Origin: Heliomarina baculiformis
GTDB taxonomy: Bacteria > Pseudomonadota > Alphaproteobacteria > Rhodobacterales > Rhodobacteraceae
DNA length: 64,000 bases
Direction of reading: 5' to 3'
NCBI RefSeq assembly: GCF_019966545.1
Contig: NZ_JAIMIC010000007.1
Location: forward strand, 248,001 to 312,000
Part shown: piece by piece, positions 63,017 through 64,000 of the stretch
How positions within the stretch are numbered: position 1 is the stretch's first letter
How the letters are laid out: every line of letters begins with the position of its first letter
Notes under the pieces: model-generated
Databases searched by the model: none
Told to the model about the DNA's origin: nothing
What the model saw: the letters and a program-made list of their open reading frames with translations, nothing else
Made by a program: the position numbers and the translations under genes

Positions 63017-63679
63017 ATGGAATGGATCATCTCAGAAGAGCTTGTCCCTTATCAGGACGCGCTGGACTTTATGGAGGCGCGGGCGGGTGCCATCGCCTCG
63101 GGTACCGCTGGGGAGTGTATCTGGCTGCTTGAGCATCCGCCGCTCTACACAGCAGGAACAAGTGCGAACCCGAAGGATCTCAAGGAGCCGGACCGTTTTC
63201 CTGTGATTCCGACGCGACGCGGCGGGCAATACACATATCACGGACCCGGCCAGCGCGTAATTTACGTGATGCTCGATGTCGGACGGCGCGGCCGGGATGT
63301 ACGGCGATTTGTTCAGCAACTCGAGGACTGGGTTATCCGGGCCCTTCAGGAGTTCAATATTACAGGGCATATCCGTGAAGGACGTGTTGGCGTATGGGTC
63401 GAAAGGCCCGACAGGCCTAAGGGTTTCGATGGATTGGTGCAGGAAGACAAGATTGCGGCCATCGGGATACGCTTAAGGAAATGGGTCAGTTTCCATGGCA
63501 TCTCGATCAATGTAGACCCCGATCTTTCGCATTTCTCGGGGATCGTGCCCTGTGGAATCGCAGAGCACGGGGTTACCAGTCTCGTTGATCTGGGTATGCC
63601 AGTGACGATGGAGGATCTCGATGTTGCGCTTATGCGGTGTTTCAAGGAAGTTTTTGAAACTCATAACGCCGAGGTTTGA
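63017..63679 (+). CDS. lipB: Octanoyl-(acyl-carrier-protein):protein N-octanoyltransferase LipB
   Basis: Transfers octanoyl groups from ACP to lipoyl domains of 2-oxoacid dehydrogenases and glycine cleavage H protein. 220 residues. [13 protein letters not shown] (68-80) is the substrate loop, Lys145 in [19 protein letters not shown] (143-161) is the catalytic lysine and Cys179 in GIVPCGI is the catalytic cysteine. Housekeeping gene; no strong ribosome-binding site is seen. The decayed island ends 131 bp before it. Confidence 0.96.
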   Translation: MEWIISEELVPYQDALDFMEARAGAIASGTAGECIWLLEHPPLYTAGTSANPKDLKEPDRFPVIPTRRGGQYTYHGPGQRVIYVMLDVGRRGRDVRRFVQQLEDWVIRALQEFNITGHIREGRVGVWVERPDRPKGFDGLVQEDKIAAIGIRLRKWVSFHGISINVDPDLSHFSGIVPCGIAEHGVTSLVDLGMPVTMEDLDVALMRCFKEVFETHNAEV

Positions 63680-63694
63680 CGCGACGCTGAATAG

Positions 63695-64000
63695 TCAGCG
63701 GCCGTCGAAAAGCTCGTCTAGTACGTCGAGCACAAGATTAGGCTGATCGTAAAACATGAGCTGCCCGGCGCCGGGAACGATACGAACCTCGACGTTTTCC
63801 CGTCCTTTCATGGTATCAACCACGCTTTGTGCGGATACTACGGGGTCGATTTCGCCATTCAGGAAGATGCTGCGGGTCTTATTTTTACCGAGCTGGCCGC
63901 CCCAGTCCCGAACGACAAAATAGCTGTCGGTTTCAAAACCGGCCTGTCCCTGTTCAACTGTGAACCTAAAGCCAGATTGCAGCAGGTCGGCAAGTTGGTA
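63695..64000 (-). CDS. Alpha/beta hydrolase, C-terminal part only
   Basis: Only the last 101 residues lie in the window; the gene continues to the right. The catalytic acid region FLNGEIDPVVSAQ and the C-terminal PGAGQLMFYDQP stretch identify an alpha/beta hydrolase. The usual histidine of the triad (normally PGAGHL...) is replaced by Gln. Convergent with lipB. Without the N-terminal nucleophile region the activity cannot be judged. Confidence 0.75.
   Translation of the reverse strand, partial: YQLADLLQSGFRFTVEQGQAGFETDSYFVVRDWGGQLGKNKTRSIFLNGEIDPVVSAQSVVDTMKGRENVEVRIVPGAGQLMFYDQPNLVLDVLDELFDGR

Noticed and set aside
1-64000. CRISPR arrays, tRNA genes, rRNA genes, insertion sequences or phage genes
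   Set aside because: No regular repeat-spacer pattern, tRNA-like cloverleaf, rRNA stretch, transposase or phage structural gene was recognised on reading; a dedicated search was not possible.

Overview
The window looks like chromosomal DNA of a Rhodobacterales alphaproteobacterium, most likely a marine roseobacter. The clues are the regB-senC-regA redox locus next to ahcY, the addB-addA-trxA run, the hemD-mic60-hemY cluster, compact genes with many ATGA overlaps and a GC-rich coding style. No photosynthesis, rRNA, tRNA, phage, insertion-sequence or CRISPR sequence was recognised.

Housekeeping half (1-29.2 kb). From the left: the tail of an Smr-domain gene, an MFS permease, hslV-hslU, and a tightly coupled leftward operon (PAS protein, tsaE, amgK, murU, addB, addA, trxA) closed by a terminator. 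Next comes the RegB/SenC/RegA redox system with a glycosyltransferase behind regA, an HD hydrolase, ahcY with a strong terminator, a universal stress protein with a Na+:alanine symporter, a DUF2853 protein, tsaD-gpsA-EVE, and hemD-mic60-hemY ending in a terminator.

Catabolic island 1 (29.3-45.0 kb). It holds three Rieske oxygenases of the glycine-betaine/carnitine type, a polyamine-type ABC importer (two permeases, ATPase, distant binding protein), a SAM methyltransferase, two phytoene-desaturase-like flavoproteins, a GcvT-like aminomethyltransferase, a class III aminotransferase and a BetI-like TetR regulator. The same palindrome, TGAGCGCTCA, lies upstream of every transcription unit (near 29.34, 37.10, 42.97 and 44.98 kb), so the island appears to be one regulon. 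The likely job is uptake and oxidative N-demethylation or ring opening of a betaine-like or N-methylated nitrogen compound; the exact substrate cannot be read from the sequence.

Catabolic island 2 (45.1-60.9 kb). One long leftward array runs from a fumarylacetoacetate-hydrolase-family gene through an alpha/beta hydrolase, an amidohydrolase, a five-gene branched-chain-type ABC importer, a TIM-barrel 'PEP hydrolase-like' gene, a flotillin and two SRPBCC genes. The last LivF-type ATPase is fused to a Tm-1-like (UPF0261) domain, and the final gene fuses SRPBCC to a quinone oxidoreductase. A divergent GntR/FCD regulator overlaps a second gene that is an FCD domain alone, with no DNA-binding domain.

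Right end (60.9-64 kb). A decayed stretch holds a frameshifted GntR remnant, an RraA-like fragment and a broken SDR gene around an intact 2-keto-3-deoxygluconate-type kinase. lipB and the C-terminal part of an alpha/beta hydrolase follow.
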